Source: Gammaproteobacteria bacterium (GTDB lineage: Bacteria; Pseudomonadota; Gammaproteobacteria; SZUA-229). From it: 12,640 bases of DNA. The stretch is taken from positions 1-12,640 of the forward strand of contig JAQICG010000212.1 of NCBI GenBank assembly GCA_027858635.1, written 5' to 3'. The notes under the pieces are model-generated. The model saw nothing but the letters and a program-made list of their open reading frames with translations, did not search any database and was not told where the DNA came from. Both the position numbers and the translations under genes were made by a program. This document shows, one piece after another, positions 1 to 7,147 of this stretch (its first letter is position 1; each line of letters opens with the position of its first letter).

Positions 1-202
1 TAAGCGCTTTCTGGATGCATTCGCCCACCGCTTCGGTGTCCTGAATGTCTTTATCGGAGACGGCGTCATCCGGCAATGGCTCGATAGCCATGCTTTCGAC
101 CTTGTATTGCCCGTTGGTACAGGATAATTCGAGCAGCTTTACCGTAGTAGAGCTGATATCCAGACCCAGCAAGACAGGTTGTTTTCGTTTCAGCAGAGAC
201 AC
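1..202 (-). CDS. pilM: Type IV pilus assembly protein PilM, N-terminal part (cut by window edge)
   Basis: PilM is an actin-like cytoplasmic ATP-binding protein. It binds the PilN N-terminus and couples the cytoplasmic side of the type IV pilus machine to the PilNOP inner-membrane complex. Only about 67 residues are visible. They begin VSLLKRKQPVLLGLDISS and continue into TVKLLELS, the conserved PilM opening that forms the first phosphate-binding loop of the actin fold. The start is a GTG at 202-200. An in-frame TGA lies two codons upstream, so no longer start is possible, and GGGGA sits about 6 bases before the GTG as a plausible ribosome site. The gene is divergent from mrcA, the arrangement seen for pilM and ponA in Pseudomonas and relatives. 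pilNOPQ would be expected beyond the left edge but is not visible. Confidence 0.9.
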   Translation of the reverse strand, partial: MSLLKRKQPVLLGLDISSTTVKLLELSCTNGQYKVESMAIEPLPDDAVSDKDIQDTEAVGECIQKAL

Positions 203-382
203 GTCTCAATCCCCATAATCTATTTATTTTAGGTAGTTATAGAACATATATGCAATTATGCATTAGATACTAGGTGTAAGTATTGAATAATTCTAGTCAA
301 AAATATGAATTAATCGCCAAAGCATAGTCAAAAGATTATAATTTGCACCCTCTTTCCGACAGTAATATATATAAAGTGAATC
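203..382. promoter_or_regulatory. Divergent pilM/mrcA intergenic promoter region
   Basis: This 180-bp stretch has no ORF and is clearly more AT-rich than the flanking genes, as expected for two back-to-back promoters. It contains an inverted repeat, ATGCA-ATTA-TGCAT, at 250-263. On the pilM strand a TATAAC hexamer (plus positions 236-241) could be a -10 element, but I could not find a good -35 partner for it. No known operator was recognised. Confidence 0.5.
314..342 (+). promoter_or_regulatory. Predicted sigma-70 promoter for mrcA
   Basis: A perfect TATAAT at 337-342 is preceded at the ideal 17-bp spacing by TCGCCA (314-319), which matches TTGACA at four of six bases. Transcription would begin near 349, leaving a leader of about 34 bases before the mrcA ATG at 383. 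The ribosome site there is weak (AAGTGA, 362-382 region). This is pattern matching only. Confidence 0.5.
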
Positions 383-2980
383 ATGAAGCTGGCTAGAACA
401 CTTAAATACGGTTTAGTAGCCTCATTGGCGATATCGGTGCTTTCATCGTTAGCGTTACTGGGCCTATATTTTTATCTTGCGCCGCAGTTGCCATCCGTCG
501 AAGGCATGAGCGATACGCGTCTGCAAGTTCCTTTACGTATATATAGCAGCGATGGTTCGTTATTGGGTGAATTTGGTGAGAAAAGACGCATCCCGAAAAC
601 GCTGGATGAGATACCCGAATTAATGCAGCAGGCGTTTCTGGCGGCGGAAGATAATCGCTTTTACGAACACGATGGCGTCGACTATCAGGGTATTGCACGT
701 GCCGTGATTAATCTGATCAAAACCGGTGAACGTGGCCAGGGCGGCAGTACCATTACCATGCAGCTGGTAAGGAACTTCTATCTCACCAATGAAAAAACCT
801 ATATCCGTAAAATTCGCGAGATCTTTCTGGCGCTGAAAATTGAGCAGGAGCTGAGCAAGCAGAAAATTCTTGAGCTCTATTTGAACAAGATCTATCTGGG
901 TAACCGCGCCTACGGTGTCGCTGCTGCCGCTTATATTTATTATGGCAAAAATCTGGACGAGCTCACTATTGCCCAGATTGCTATGATTGCCGGTCTGCCC
1001 AAAGCGCCATCACGTTACAATCCGGTGGTTAATCCGGAGCGGGCATTGTCACGGCGTAACTACGTGCTGTCACGCATGCGCGCGCTGGATTTTATTTCAG
1101 CGGATGCTTATGAATATGAAAAGCAGATGACGGTGACCGCTGAGCGTAAGCTCAGCCGGGTTGAGGTGCCGGCTCCCTACGTGAATGAAATGGTTCGCGC
1201 TGAAATTGTCCAGCAATTTGGTGAAGAGGCTTATTCAAGCGGGCTTAATGTCTATACCACTATTAAGGACAAACTTCAGCTGGCGGCCAATGCCAGCCTG
1301 TGGAAAGGGCTGATGGATTATGATCGTCGCCATGGATTCCGCGGCGTAATCCGCCATGTTGAGCTCAATGAGAAGGATGCCGAATCCGGTCCGCTCAATG
1401 AGGATGAAGCGCTACTCAAGATTCTCGAAGTGGATAGCGATTTCGGCTTGTTGCAGCCGGCACTGGTTTTGTCCATTCACGACGAGCCGGAAAAGGCGTC
1501 GGAGAATGAAAAGCAAATTGGCGATGCTGCGGCTGATAATCAAGAGGGCCCCGTCGCCGGGCGACATGCCCGAATACTGCTGAAAAACGGCGAGCGTGCC
1601 GTGCTGCCGTGGGCAGGTATTAGCTGGGCGCGGCCCTATGTGAGCTTGAATCGTGTGGGTGAGGAGCCGAAACAGGTCAGTGACGTCCTGAGCGCAGGCG
1701 ATGTGATCTGGGTGTCCGGGCAGGAAGATGATTCCCTGGCGCTGGCGCAGGCGCCGGAGGTGCAGGGGGCGCTGGTCGCTGTCGCACCCAATGATGGCGC
1801 TATTCAGGCGCTCAAGGGCGGTCTGGATTTTAGGCAGAGCAAGTTTAATCGAGTCACTCAGGCCAAGCGCCAGCCGGGTTCGGGTTTTAAGCCGGTGATC
1901 TATTCTGCCGCGTTATCAAAATCATTTACCCCCGCAAGCCTGATTAATGACGCCCCTGTAGTCTTTGAAGACGAGCAGCTGGAAGCGTCCTGGCGTCCGG
2001 AAAATTACAGTGGTCGATTCCACGGGCCGACACGATTACGCAAGGCTCTGTACAAATCCCGTAATCTGGTTTCCATTCGGCTGCTGCGTTCAGTGGGAGT
2101 GGGTTACGCCACAAAATACGCCCGCAATTTCGGCTTTGATGACAGCACTTTGCCACACGATCTCTCGCTGGCATTGGGCAGTGGCGGAGTGAGTCCTCTG
2201 CAAATGGCACGCGCTTATGCCGTGCTGGCGAACGGCGGTTATCGGGTGCAGCCTTATTTGATTGATCGAATTGAAGATATGGAAGGTAATGTGTTGTTCG
2301 AGGCGGATCCGGCGGTCGCCTGTGTCGCCTGTAAACTGGCCGAGCGTAGCCTGGATAGGGTCAGTGTCGACGCTATGGGTCTGGTTGTGGAAGGTGAGCA
2401 GCAGGAAGACGACAGCGTCAATGCTGCGAGTCCGACCGTTGAAGGCGAGGAAGAAGAGATCCTGATGGTGCTGCCCAGGCAGGCCGAACGAACACTGGAG
2501 CCGCGCCTGGCTTATCAGATGAATTCAATGCTGCAAGACGTGGTGTTGCGGGGTACCGGTCGCAGAGCGCTGTCGCTAGGACGCAAAGATCTCGCCGGTA
2601 AAACCGGAACCACCAATGATCAGAAAGATGCCTGGTTCAACGGTTATAACCCTGATCTGGTGGCTGTAACATGGGTTGGTTTTGATCAGCTGAAACCGCT
2701 GGGGCATGTTGAGACGGGCTCGAAAGCGGCCTTGCCGATCTGGATCGATTTTATGAGAGAGGCCCTGGCAGGAGTGCCGGAGAAGCAGTTGCAACGCCCT
2801 GACGGCCTGGTGACGATGAAAATTAATGCGGAAACCGGAGCCGCTGCGAGTGATCTGGGCAAAGACGCCATCTTCGAAATTTTTAGAAGTGAGTATGCCC
2901 CAGAGATAGGTGGTTCGGCGGCTGAAGCGGATGCCAGTAACACAAGCGGTGCGGCGCCTATCCCTGAGCAGCTGTTTTAA
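383..2980 (+). CDS. mrcA: Penicillin-binding protein 1A (bifunctional transglycosylase/transpeptidase)
   Basis: Class A PBP of 865 residues that polymerises lipid II into glycan strands and crosslinks the peptides in the periplasm. A membrane anchor spans about residues 8-32. The glycosyltransferase domain shows EDNRFYEH with catalytic Glu89, GGSTITMQ (120-127), the RKIREI block (142-147) and ELYLNKIYLG (164-173). An OB-fold insertion typical of PBP1A occupies about 310-460. The transpeptidase domain begins near Q461 and has the SXXK nucleophile Ser500/Lys503 (PGSGFKP), SRN at 559-561 and KTGT from Lys740. All catalytic motifs are intact. Between SXN and KTG lies an acidic stretch (about 670-692) preceded by a CVAC cysteine pair at 647-650. 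Length is close to the usual PBP1A size of about 820-850. The product is often named PonA in pseudomonads. The gene is divergent from pilM. Confidence 0.96.
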   Translation: MKLARTLKYGLVASLAISVLSSLALLGLYFYLAPQLPSVEGMSDTRLQVPLRIYSSDGSLLGEFGEKRRIPKTLDEIPELMQQAFLAAEDNRFYEHDGVDYQGIARAVINLIKTGERGQGGSTITMQLVRNFYLTNEKTYIRKIREIFLALKIEQELSKQKILELYLNKIYLGNRAYGVAAAAYIYYGKNLDELTIAQIAMIAGLPKAPSRYNPVVNPERALSRRNYVLSRMRALDFISADAYEYEKQMTVTAERKLSRVEVPAPYVNEMVRAEIVQQFGEEAYSSGLNVYTTIKDKLQLAANASLWKGLMDYDRRHGFRGVIRHVELNEKDAESGPLNEDEALLKILEVDSDFGLLQPALVLSIHDEPEKASENEKQIGDAAADNQEGPVAGRHARILLKNGERAVLPWAGISWARPYVSLNRVGEEPKQVSDVLSAGDVIWVSGQEDDSLALAQAPEVQGALVAVAPNDGAIQALKGGLDFRQSKFNRVTQAKRQPGSGFKPVIYSAALSKSFTPASLINDAPVVFEDEQLEASWRPENYSGRFHGPTRLRKALYKSRNLVSIRLLRSVGVGYATKYARNFGFDDSTLPHDLSLALGSGGVSPLQMARAYAVLANGGYRVQPYLIDRIEDMEGNVLFEADPAVACVACKLAERSLDRVSVDAMGLVVEGEQQEDDSVNAASPTVEGEEEEILMVLPRQAERTLEPRLAYQMNSMLQDVVLRGTGRRALSLGRKDLAGKTGTTNDQKDAWFNGYNPDLVAVTWVGFDQLKPLGHVETGSKAALPIWIDFMREALAGVPEKQLQRPDGLVTMKINAETGAAASDLGKDAIFEIFRSEYAPEIGGSAAEADASNTSGAAPIPEQLF

Positions 2981-3010
2981 GGCGCAGGCTTAATCGGCGG
3001 TGATAGTTCT

Positions 3011-3056
3011 TTGCCTGATTAGTCGACAGGTGCTCAGCGGCTGCTCAGGCAATTTT
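3011..3056 (+). terminator. Possible intrinsic terminator after mrcA
   Basis: TTGCCTGA (3011-3018) and TCAGGCAA (3045-3052) form a perfect 8-bp stem, followed at once by TTTTC. The 26-base loop is long, but it contains a small CAG-CGG-CTG hairpin (3035-3043) that could stack. It sits 31 bases past the mrcA stop, between convergent genes. The opposite strand lacks a U-run after the stem, so it should act mainly on mrcA transcripts. Confidence 0.4.
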
Positions 3057-3061
3057 CGGTA

Positions 3062-3490
3062 TTATCTAATACGATAGTTGGCGTGACAGGCGACACAGGC
3101 AGAAGTGACTTCCGAGAGTGCCCTGTAGATGGATGAGGTATTGCCGACCTGTGCCTGCAGGGAAAAATGACTGGCCGCCCGGTGCATCCGCGTACCTATC
3201 TGCTGCATCTCTTCCGGCATGAACCCGGCCATGTGGCCGGCGCCGTGTAATCCCAGTGAACTCATGCCCAGACGGGATTCGGCAATATCCGCCGCTTTTT
3301 CCGACTCATCCTCACCCAGCATGATTAATATTTCGTTGATAGCCGCCAGATGATCGCGCATGTTACTCATCATGTGCTGCTGCATCATATCCGGTAGTTG
3401 AACGAGTGCTCTGGAATCTTCTTCGGCGATTGATGGGGCGGCAGCACAGAGCCAGAGAAGTGGAACGATGGCGTAGAGGTGTTTTTTCAC
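3062..3490 (-). CDS. Small periplasmic c-type cytochrome (cytochrome c'/class II-like)
   Basis: A 142-residue exported protein with one haem-c site. Residues 1-22 look like a Sec signal peptide (MKKH, then a hydrophobic core, with likely cleavage after SIA). The only CXXCH motif, CVACH, is at 132-136, seven residues from the C-terminus. A single haem site at the C-terminal end of a small, apparently helical protein is the layout of class II cytochromes (cytochrome c' and c-556 types). The mature N-terminal helix is rich in Met (PDMMQQHMMSNM, 33-44), and more Met and His residues follow at about 82-103. Any could be the distal ligand, or none. The start is GTG (3490-3488), with GGGAG about 10 bases upstream. 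The gene lies 27 bases after hemE and is probably the last gene of the rpsU-yqeY-hemE run. The class is inferred from motif position and size, and the electron partner is unknown. Confidence 0.8.
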   Translation of the reverse strand: MKKHLYAIVPLLWLCAAAPSIAEEDSRALVQLPDMMQQHMMSNMRDHLAAINEILIMLGEDESEKAADIAESRLGMSSLGLHGAGHMAGFMPEEMQQIGTRMHRAASHFSLQAQVGNTSSIYRALSEVTSACVACHANYRIR

Positions 3491-3517
3491 AATGCCGCCG
3501 CTCCCTACTTTTATTTA

Positions 3518-4594
3518 TCAGCGGTGATACTGTTCACTGGCATCGTGTACCGCATCCACCAGCGCCTTAACATTGTCGGGCTTGATATCGGGAGTAATGC
3601 CGTGGCCGAGGTTGAAAATGTGCCCCGAGCCCTGGCCGTAAGAGGCCAGAATACGTTCAGCTTCGGCCTTGATGACGGCGGGGGAGGTGGCCATCGCCGC
3701 CGGATCCATATTGCCTTGTAGTGCCACTTTGTCACCAACTTGGGCGCGGGCTACGCCGATATCAATGGTCCAGTCCACGCTTAATGCGTCACAGCCGGTG
3801 GCTGCCAGCTCTTTCAGCCAGAGTCCGCCGCCCGTGGTGAACAGGGTGACCGGAATTATTTCGCCATCTTTGTCACGCGTCAGTTGGTCAACGATTCGTT
3901 GCATGTAGGCGAGCGAAAATTCCAGGTAATGAGCTGTGCTGAGTGCGCCGCCCCAGCTGTCAAAAATCATCACTGCCTGTGCGCCTGCCGCAATTTGTGC
4001 ATTGAGATAAGCGGCGACGGAATCGGCCAGAACCGACATCAGCTGATGGGCGGCTTTAGGGTCTTCGAACAGTAGGGCTTTAGTTTTGGAGAAGGTTTTG
4101 CTGCTGCCGCCTTCGACCATGTAGGTGGCCAGTGTCCACGGGCTGCCGGAGAAGCCGATCAAAGGCACTTCGCCGTTCAGCTCTTTCCGGATCAAGCTGA
4201 CCGCATCGATGACATAGGATAGTTCATCATGCGGATCCAAGGTGGCCAGTTTGGCAATATCAGCGGCGTTTTGCAGAGTGCGCTTGAATTTGGGACCTTC
4301 GCCCGTTTCGAAATAGAGTCCCAGTCCCATGGCATCAGGGATAGTCAGAATATCCGAAAACAGGATGGCCGCATCCAGATCAAAGCGGCGCAGTGGCTGC
4401 ATGGTGACTTCACAGGCCAGTTCGGGTGATCGGCATAGACTCATAAAGTCGCCCGCCTGTTCGCGAACGGCGCGGTATTCAGGCAGGTAACGTCCGGCTT
4501 GGCGCATAATCCAGATGGGTGTGCGGTCAACCGGTTGCCTCAGTAAGGCGCGGATCAATCGGTCGTTTTTCAGAGAGGGGTGGCTGGCTGACAT
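3518..4594 (-). CDS. hemE: Uroporphyrinogen decarboxylase
   Basis: Cytoplasmic enzyme of haem synthesis that removes the four acetate carboxyls of uroporphyrinogen III to give coproporphyrinogen III, without a cofactor. The 358-residue length is typical of bacterial HemE. Visible signatures are RQAGRYLPEYR at 31-41 with the substrate-binding arginines, FSDIL at 79-83 with catalytic Asp81 (Asp86 in the human enzyme), the glycine-rich GFSGSPWTLATYMVEGG segment, and LGHGITP near the C-terminus with His331 (human His339). Nothing appears missing. The start ATG lies 2 bases after the yqeY stop codon, so the two are almost certainly co-transcribed and may be translationally coupled. The cytochrome gene follows 27 bases downstream. 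Confidence 0.97.
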   Translation of the reverse strand: MSASHPSLKNDRLIRALLRQPVDRTPIWIMRQAGRYLPEYRAVREQAGDFMSLCRSPELACEVTMQPLRRFDLDAAILFSDILTIPDAMGLGLYFETGEGPKFKRTLQNAADIAKLATLDPHDELSYVIDAVSLIRKELNGEVPLIGFSGSPWTLATYMVEGGSSKTFSKTKALLFEDPKAAHQLMSVLADSVAAYLNAQIAAGAQAVMIFDSWGGALSTAHYLEFSLAYMQRIVDQLTRDKDGEIIPVTLFTTGGGLWLKELAATGCDALSVDWTIDIGVARAQVGDKVALQGNMDPAAMATSPAVIKAEAERILASYGQGSGHIFNLGHGITPDIKPDNVKALVDAVHDASEQYHR

Positions 4595-4596
4595 AG

Positions 4597-5049
4597 TTAA
4601 GTAGAGAGAGTTGTTTTTATTTTTTCGCTAATGACGCTCATATCACCGCGACCGATGACCTGGGGTCTGACGATGCCCATAACCTTGCCCATATCCTTGA
4701 TGGATGCGGCGCCGGTTTGGCTGATGGCCTCTTTTACGATGGCGTCAATTTCATCGTCACTGAGTGGCTGCGGCAGAAAGGCCTGAATAACCTCGATTTC
4801 AGCGCGTTCAATACTGGCCAAATCACCGCGTCCCGCCTGATCGAACATGCTGATAGACTCACGTCGCTGTTTCAGCATCTTGTCCAGAATGCCTGTGATC
4901 CGGGTATCGTCCAGTTCAACCCGTTCATCCACCTCTACCTGCTTAAGTGCAGACATGATCAGACGAATGACGGCAAGACGTTGCTTGTCGCCGGCCTTCA
5001 TCGCCGCCTTCATCGCATCCTGTAGGTTGTTTTTCAGGGCGCTACTCAT
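4597..5049 (-). CDS. yqeY: YqeY/GatB-tail domain protein
   Basis: A 150-residue soluble helical protein of the YqeY family, related to the C-terminal tRNA-binding tail of the GatB and GatE amidotransferase subunits. Family features are the N-terminal helix with LQDAMKAAMKAGDKQRLAVI, the LIMSALKQVEVDE segment, the central basic KMLKQRRES helix, and the C-terminal QAFLPQPLSDDEI followed by a GKVMG segment. Its molecular role is not well established; a tRNA-related function is inferred from the GatB resemblance. It lies 18 bases after rpsU and 2 bases before hemE. rpsU-yqeY adjacency is common in gammaproteobacteria, where dnaG and rpoD often follow; here hemE does. The symbol follows the Bacillus family name. 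Confidence 0.92.
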   Translation of the reverse strand: MSSALKNNLQDAMKAAMKAGDKQRLAVIRLIMSALKQVEVDERVELDDTRITGILDKMLKQRRESISMFDQAGRGDLASIERAEIEVIQAFLPQPLSDDEIDAIVKEAISQTGAASIKDMGKVMGIVRPQVIGRGDMSVISEKIKTTLST

Positions 5050-5067
5050 GGCGTGCGGTTTCCGGTA

Positions 5068-5298
5068 TTAACGTCGACGTTGGTGAGGCGAACGTGCGAA
5101 GGTGCTACGTTCTTTAGATAGCTTTTTCAGGTGGCGCTTCACTGCAGCAGCAGCTTTACGCTTGCGTTCAGTAGTGGGTTTTTCGTAAGCTTCGCGGGCA
5201 CGAACATCGGTCAAAACACCTGCTTTTTCACAGGCGCGCTTGAAGCGGCGCAGGGCAACGTCGAACGGCTCGTTTTCTTTAACTCGTATTGCTGGCAT
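5068..5298 (-). CDS. rpsU: 30S ribosomal protein S21
   Basis: Small basic protein of the 30S platform, needed for efficient initiation on natural mRNAs. The 76 residues start MPAIRVKENEPFDVALRRFK and continue through the conserved CEKAG and RKRKAAAAVKR segments, ending in a basic Arg-rich tail. It is slightly longer than the 71-residue E. coli protein because of that tail. An in-frame ATG 36 bases upstream would add MRIFYVYFLRET, but I reject it: the family begins at MPAIRV, and GAGAG lies about 5 bases before this ATG. It is the first gene of the rpsU-yqeY-hemE-cytochrome run and is divergent from tsaD, as in E. coli. Confidence 0.97.
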   Translation of the reverse strand: MPAIRVKENEPFDVALRRFKRACEKAGVLTDVRAREAYEKPTTERKRKAAAAVKRHLKKLSKERSTFARSPHQRRR

Positions 5299-5321
5299 AG
5301 TTTCTCTCAAAAAATATACAT

Positions 5322-5344
5322 AAAAAATCCGCATGCAACTGCGG
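5322..5344 (-). terminator. Terminator-like hairpin in the rpsU leader (possible attenuator)
   Basis: On the minus strand CCGCA and TGCGG (plus 5340-5344 and 5329-5333) form a 5-bp GC-rich stem with a 6-base loop, followed by A and six T (5327-5322). It ends only 24 bases before the rpsU ATG. Since rpsU is the first gene on its strand, a terminator here could act only on rpsU leader transcripts or on readthrough from the tsaD coding strand's complement. It could be an attenuator, or a 5' hairpin that stabilises the mRNA. The short stem limits confidence. Confidence 0.35.
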
Positions 5345-5354
5345 GAAACGACGT

Positions 5355-5360
5355 AGTATA
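5355..5360 (-). promoter_or_regulatory. Predicted -10 element of the rpsU promoter
   Basis: The minus strand reads TATACT here, matching TATAAT at five of six bases. Transcription would start near 5348 and give a leader of about 50 bases, with the hairpin at 5344-5329 almost at its 5' end. No good -35 hexamer is visible 16-18 bp upstream. On the other strand CATAAT (5364-5369) is a possible -10 for tsaD, also without a clear -35. Confidence 0.35.
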
Positions 5361-5421
5361 TCGCATAATAACTGAATCCAAAAGCCTAAGATTATTACTT
5401 AAGAGGATAAAACAGCATTAA

Positions 5422-6465
5422 ATGATTGTTCTGGGAATTGAAAGCTCCTGTGACGAGACCGGGGTAGCGCTTTTTGATAGCGAAAAAGGCCTGCTGGCTC
5501 ACGTGCTGCACAGTCAGGTCGAGCTGCATGCCGAGTATGGCGGCGTCGTGCCCGAACTGGCTTCGCGCGATCATATTCGCTATTTGGTGCCGTTGATGGA
5601 GCAGGTTCTGCAGCAGGCGGGCATCACCCGGAGTGAAATAGAGGGGGTGGCTTATACCGCAGGGCCGGGCCTGATTGGCGCGCTCATGTCAGGGGCCTGC
5701 GTGGGGCGCAGTCTGGCCTGGGCGCTGGGTGTGCCTGCGCAGGAGGTGCACCATATGGAAGGGCATTTGCTGGCTCCTATGCTGGAGGAAAATCCGCCGC
5801 AATTTCCCTTTGTGGCGCTGCTGGTTTCCGGCGGGCACACGCTGCTGGCCTACGTCACCGGTGTTGGCCAGTACGAAATACTGGGGCAAAGTCTGGATGA
5901 TGCCGCCGGTGAAGCCTTCGATAAAACCGCCAAGATGCTGGGGCTCAGTTACCCGGGCGGCCCCATTCTGGCGAAACTGGCCGAACAGGGCAGGGCTGGT
6001 GCGTATAAATTTCCGCGCCCGATGACTGATCGCCCCGGGCTGGATTTCAGTTTCAGTGGTCTGAAAACCTTTGCCCTGAATACCTGGCATGATCTCCAGG
6101 CGGAATCTGAAGGGCAGTGCGAAAAATTGACGCAGGGCCGCGCTGATGTGGCTCGCGCTTTCGAAGAGGCGGTGGTGGATACGCTGTCGATCAAATGCCG
6201 GCGCGCGCTCAGGCAGACCCACTGCAAAACGCTGGTCATCGCCGGGGGCGTGGGCGCCAATCAACATTTGCGCCAGCAATTAGCTGCCATGGTGAAGAAG
6301 GAGGGGGGCGAGCTCTATTATCCGCGCACCGAGTTCTGCACCGATAATGGCGCCATGATCGCTTATGTGGGCTGTCTGCGTTTGATGGCGGGCGAGAGTA
6401 AAGCGCTGAGCATTGATGCCAGGGCGCGCTGGCCGATGGATGAGCTGCCGGCTATTCGGGCTTAG
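5422..6465 (+). CDS. tsaD: tRNA N6-threonylcarbamoyladenosine transferase, TsaD
   Basis: Catalytic subunit of the t6A machinery. It transfers the threonylcarbamoyl group from TC-AMP to A37 of ANN-decoding tRNAs, working with TsaB and TsaE after TsaC makes TC-AMP. The 347-residue protein is full length. It shows the ASKHA-fold opening MIVLGIESSCDETG, the metal-binding HHMEGH with His111 and His115, VSGGHT (135-140), SLDDAAGEAFDK (157-168), a GGVGAN loop and a C-terminal DNGAMIA segment. The start matches the family start, although the nearest purine-rich ribosome site (GAGG) is about 15 bases upstream, farther than usual. It is divergent from rpsU, and its last 14 bases overlap the 3' end of plsY. 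Older names are ygjD and gcp. Confidence 0.97.
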   Translation: MIVLGIESSCDETGVALFDSEKGLLAHVLHSQVELHAEYGGVVPELASRDHIRYLVPLMEQVLQQAGITRSEIEGVAYTAGPGLIGALMSGACVGRSLAWALGVPAQEVHHMEGHLLAPMLEENPPQFPFVALLVSGGHTLLAYVTGVGQYEILGQSLDDAAGEAFDKTAKMLGLSYPGGPILAKLAEQGRAGAYKFPRPMTDRPGLDFSFSGLKTFALNTWHDLQAESEGQCEKLTQGRADVARAFEEAVVDTLSIKCRRALRQTHCKTLVIAGGVGANQHLRQQLAAMVKKEGGELYYPRTEFCTDNGAMIAYVGCLRLMAGESKALSIDARARWPMDELPAIRA

Positions 6466-7066
6466 GCTTGTCAGTGCCAATAGGCTTTTCTGTGCCCTGA
6501 ATCATGTTCTTGATGTTGCTACGATGTCGCCAGAACAGCAGGAGCGCCATAAAAGCGGTCGCTGTGGTCAATGTCACCGAAGCGTCGAAATACCAGGTGA
6601 TAAAAGGAGAGCAGAGTGCCGAAACCAGTGCCGACAGCGCAGATATCCTGAACAGCAACGCCATTAGACCCCACACCGTCAGTGCCGCCAGACCGATCAT
6701 CCAGTTAATCCCCAGCAGAACGCCGTAAAAAGTGGCGACGCCCTTGCCGCCCCTGAAGCGATAATAAAGCGGATAAAGATGCCCTAAAAAGGCCGAGCTG
6801 CCAGTGATCGCCAGTGTCAGCGCGTCGCCGTGCAGTTGCTGTACTGCCAGAACCGGCAGTAGCCCCTTCAACATATCGCCCAGCAGGGTGATAATGGCCG
6901 CCTTTTTTCCCCCGGTGCGTAACACGTTGGTGGCCCCGGGATTATTGGAGCCGACCTGGCGCGGATCTTCCAGCCCCATGAGCTTGCAGATGATGATGGC
7001 GGTGGAAATCGAACCCAGCAGATAGGCGATCAGAGCATAGGCAAAATAGGCAGGTTCAAAACTCAT
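6452..7066 (-). CDS. plsY: Glycerol-3-phosphate acyltransferase PlsY
   Basis: Polytopic inner-membrane enzyme that transfers the acyl group of acyl-phosphate (made by PlsX) to sn-glycerol-3-phosphate, the first step of phospholipid synthesis. The 204-residue length is normal for the family. The two signature cytoplasmic loops are present: GSNNPGATNVLR at 39-50, and GHLYPLYYRFRGGKG at 95-109 leading into VATFYGV. Hydrophobic segments at about 5-27, 54-75, 83-100, 112-138 and 145-180 fit a multi-span topology. The C-terminus is a short basic tail ending KPKPE. The ribosome site is weak. It is divergent from bioH and converges on tsaD with a 14-bp overlap. plsY beside tsaD is familiar from enterics, but the usual neighbour folB is absent here. 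Confidence 0.95.
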   Translation of the reverse strand: MSFEPAYFAYALIAYLLGSISTAIIICKLMGLEDPRQVGSNNPGATNVLRTGGKKAAIITLLGDMLKGLLPVLAVQQLHGDALTLAITGSSAFLGHLYPLYYRFRGGKGVATFYGVLLGINWMIGLAALTVWGLMALLFRISALSALVSALCSPFITWYFDASVTLTTATAFMALLLFWRHRSNIKNMIQGTEKPIGTDKPKPE

Positions 7067-7080
7067 GATAGAAGAAAACG

Positions 7081-7086
7081 TATAAT
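7081..7086 (+). promoter_or_regulatory. Possible -10 element in the plsY/bioH divergent region
   Basis: A perfect TATAAT lies in the 81-bp gap between plsY and bioH, 62 bases before the bioH start. The best -35 candidate, TTCAAA (7055-7060), is 20 bp away, which is too far for a standard promoter. No match to the biotin-repressor (BirA) operator half-sites known from E. coli (TTGTAAACC) is visible in this gap. Confidence 0.35.
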
Positions 7087-7147
7087 GTCTCGAAAAAGGG
7101 TTAGGTTATTGAAAACAGTATGCAAGCTTACATCAGGTCATCGCTAA

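Noticed and set aside
5299..5334. Twelve-residue N-terminal extension of S21 (MRIFYVYFLRET)
   Set aside because: S21 proteins begin at MPAIRV-like sequence, a ribosome site precedes the inner ATG, and the extension overlaps the T-rich leader after the hairpin.
5689..6279. 196-codon ORF on the minus strand inside tsaD
   Set aside because: It lies fully antisense to tsaD, which has complete family motifs; the predicted protein shows no recognisable domain and no ribosome site was seen.
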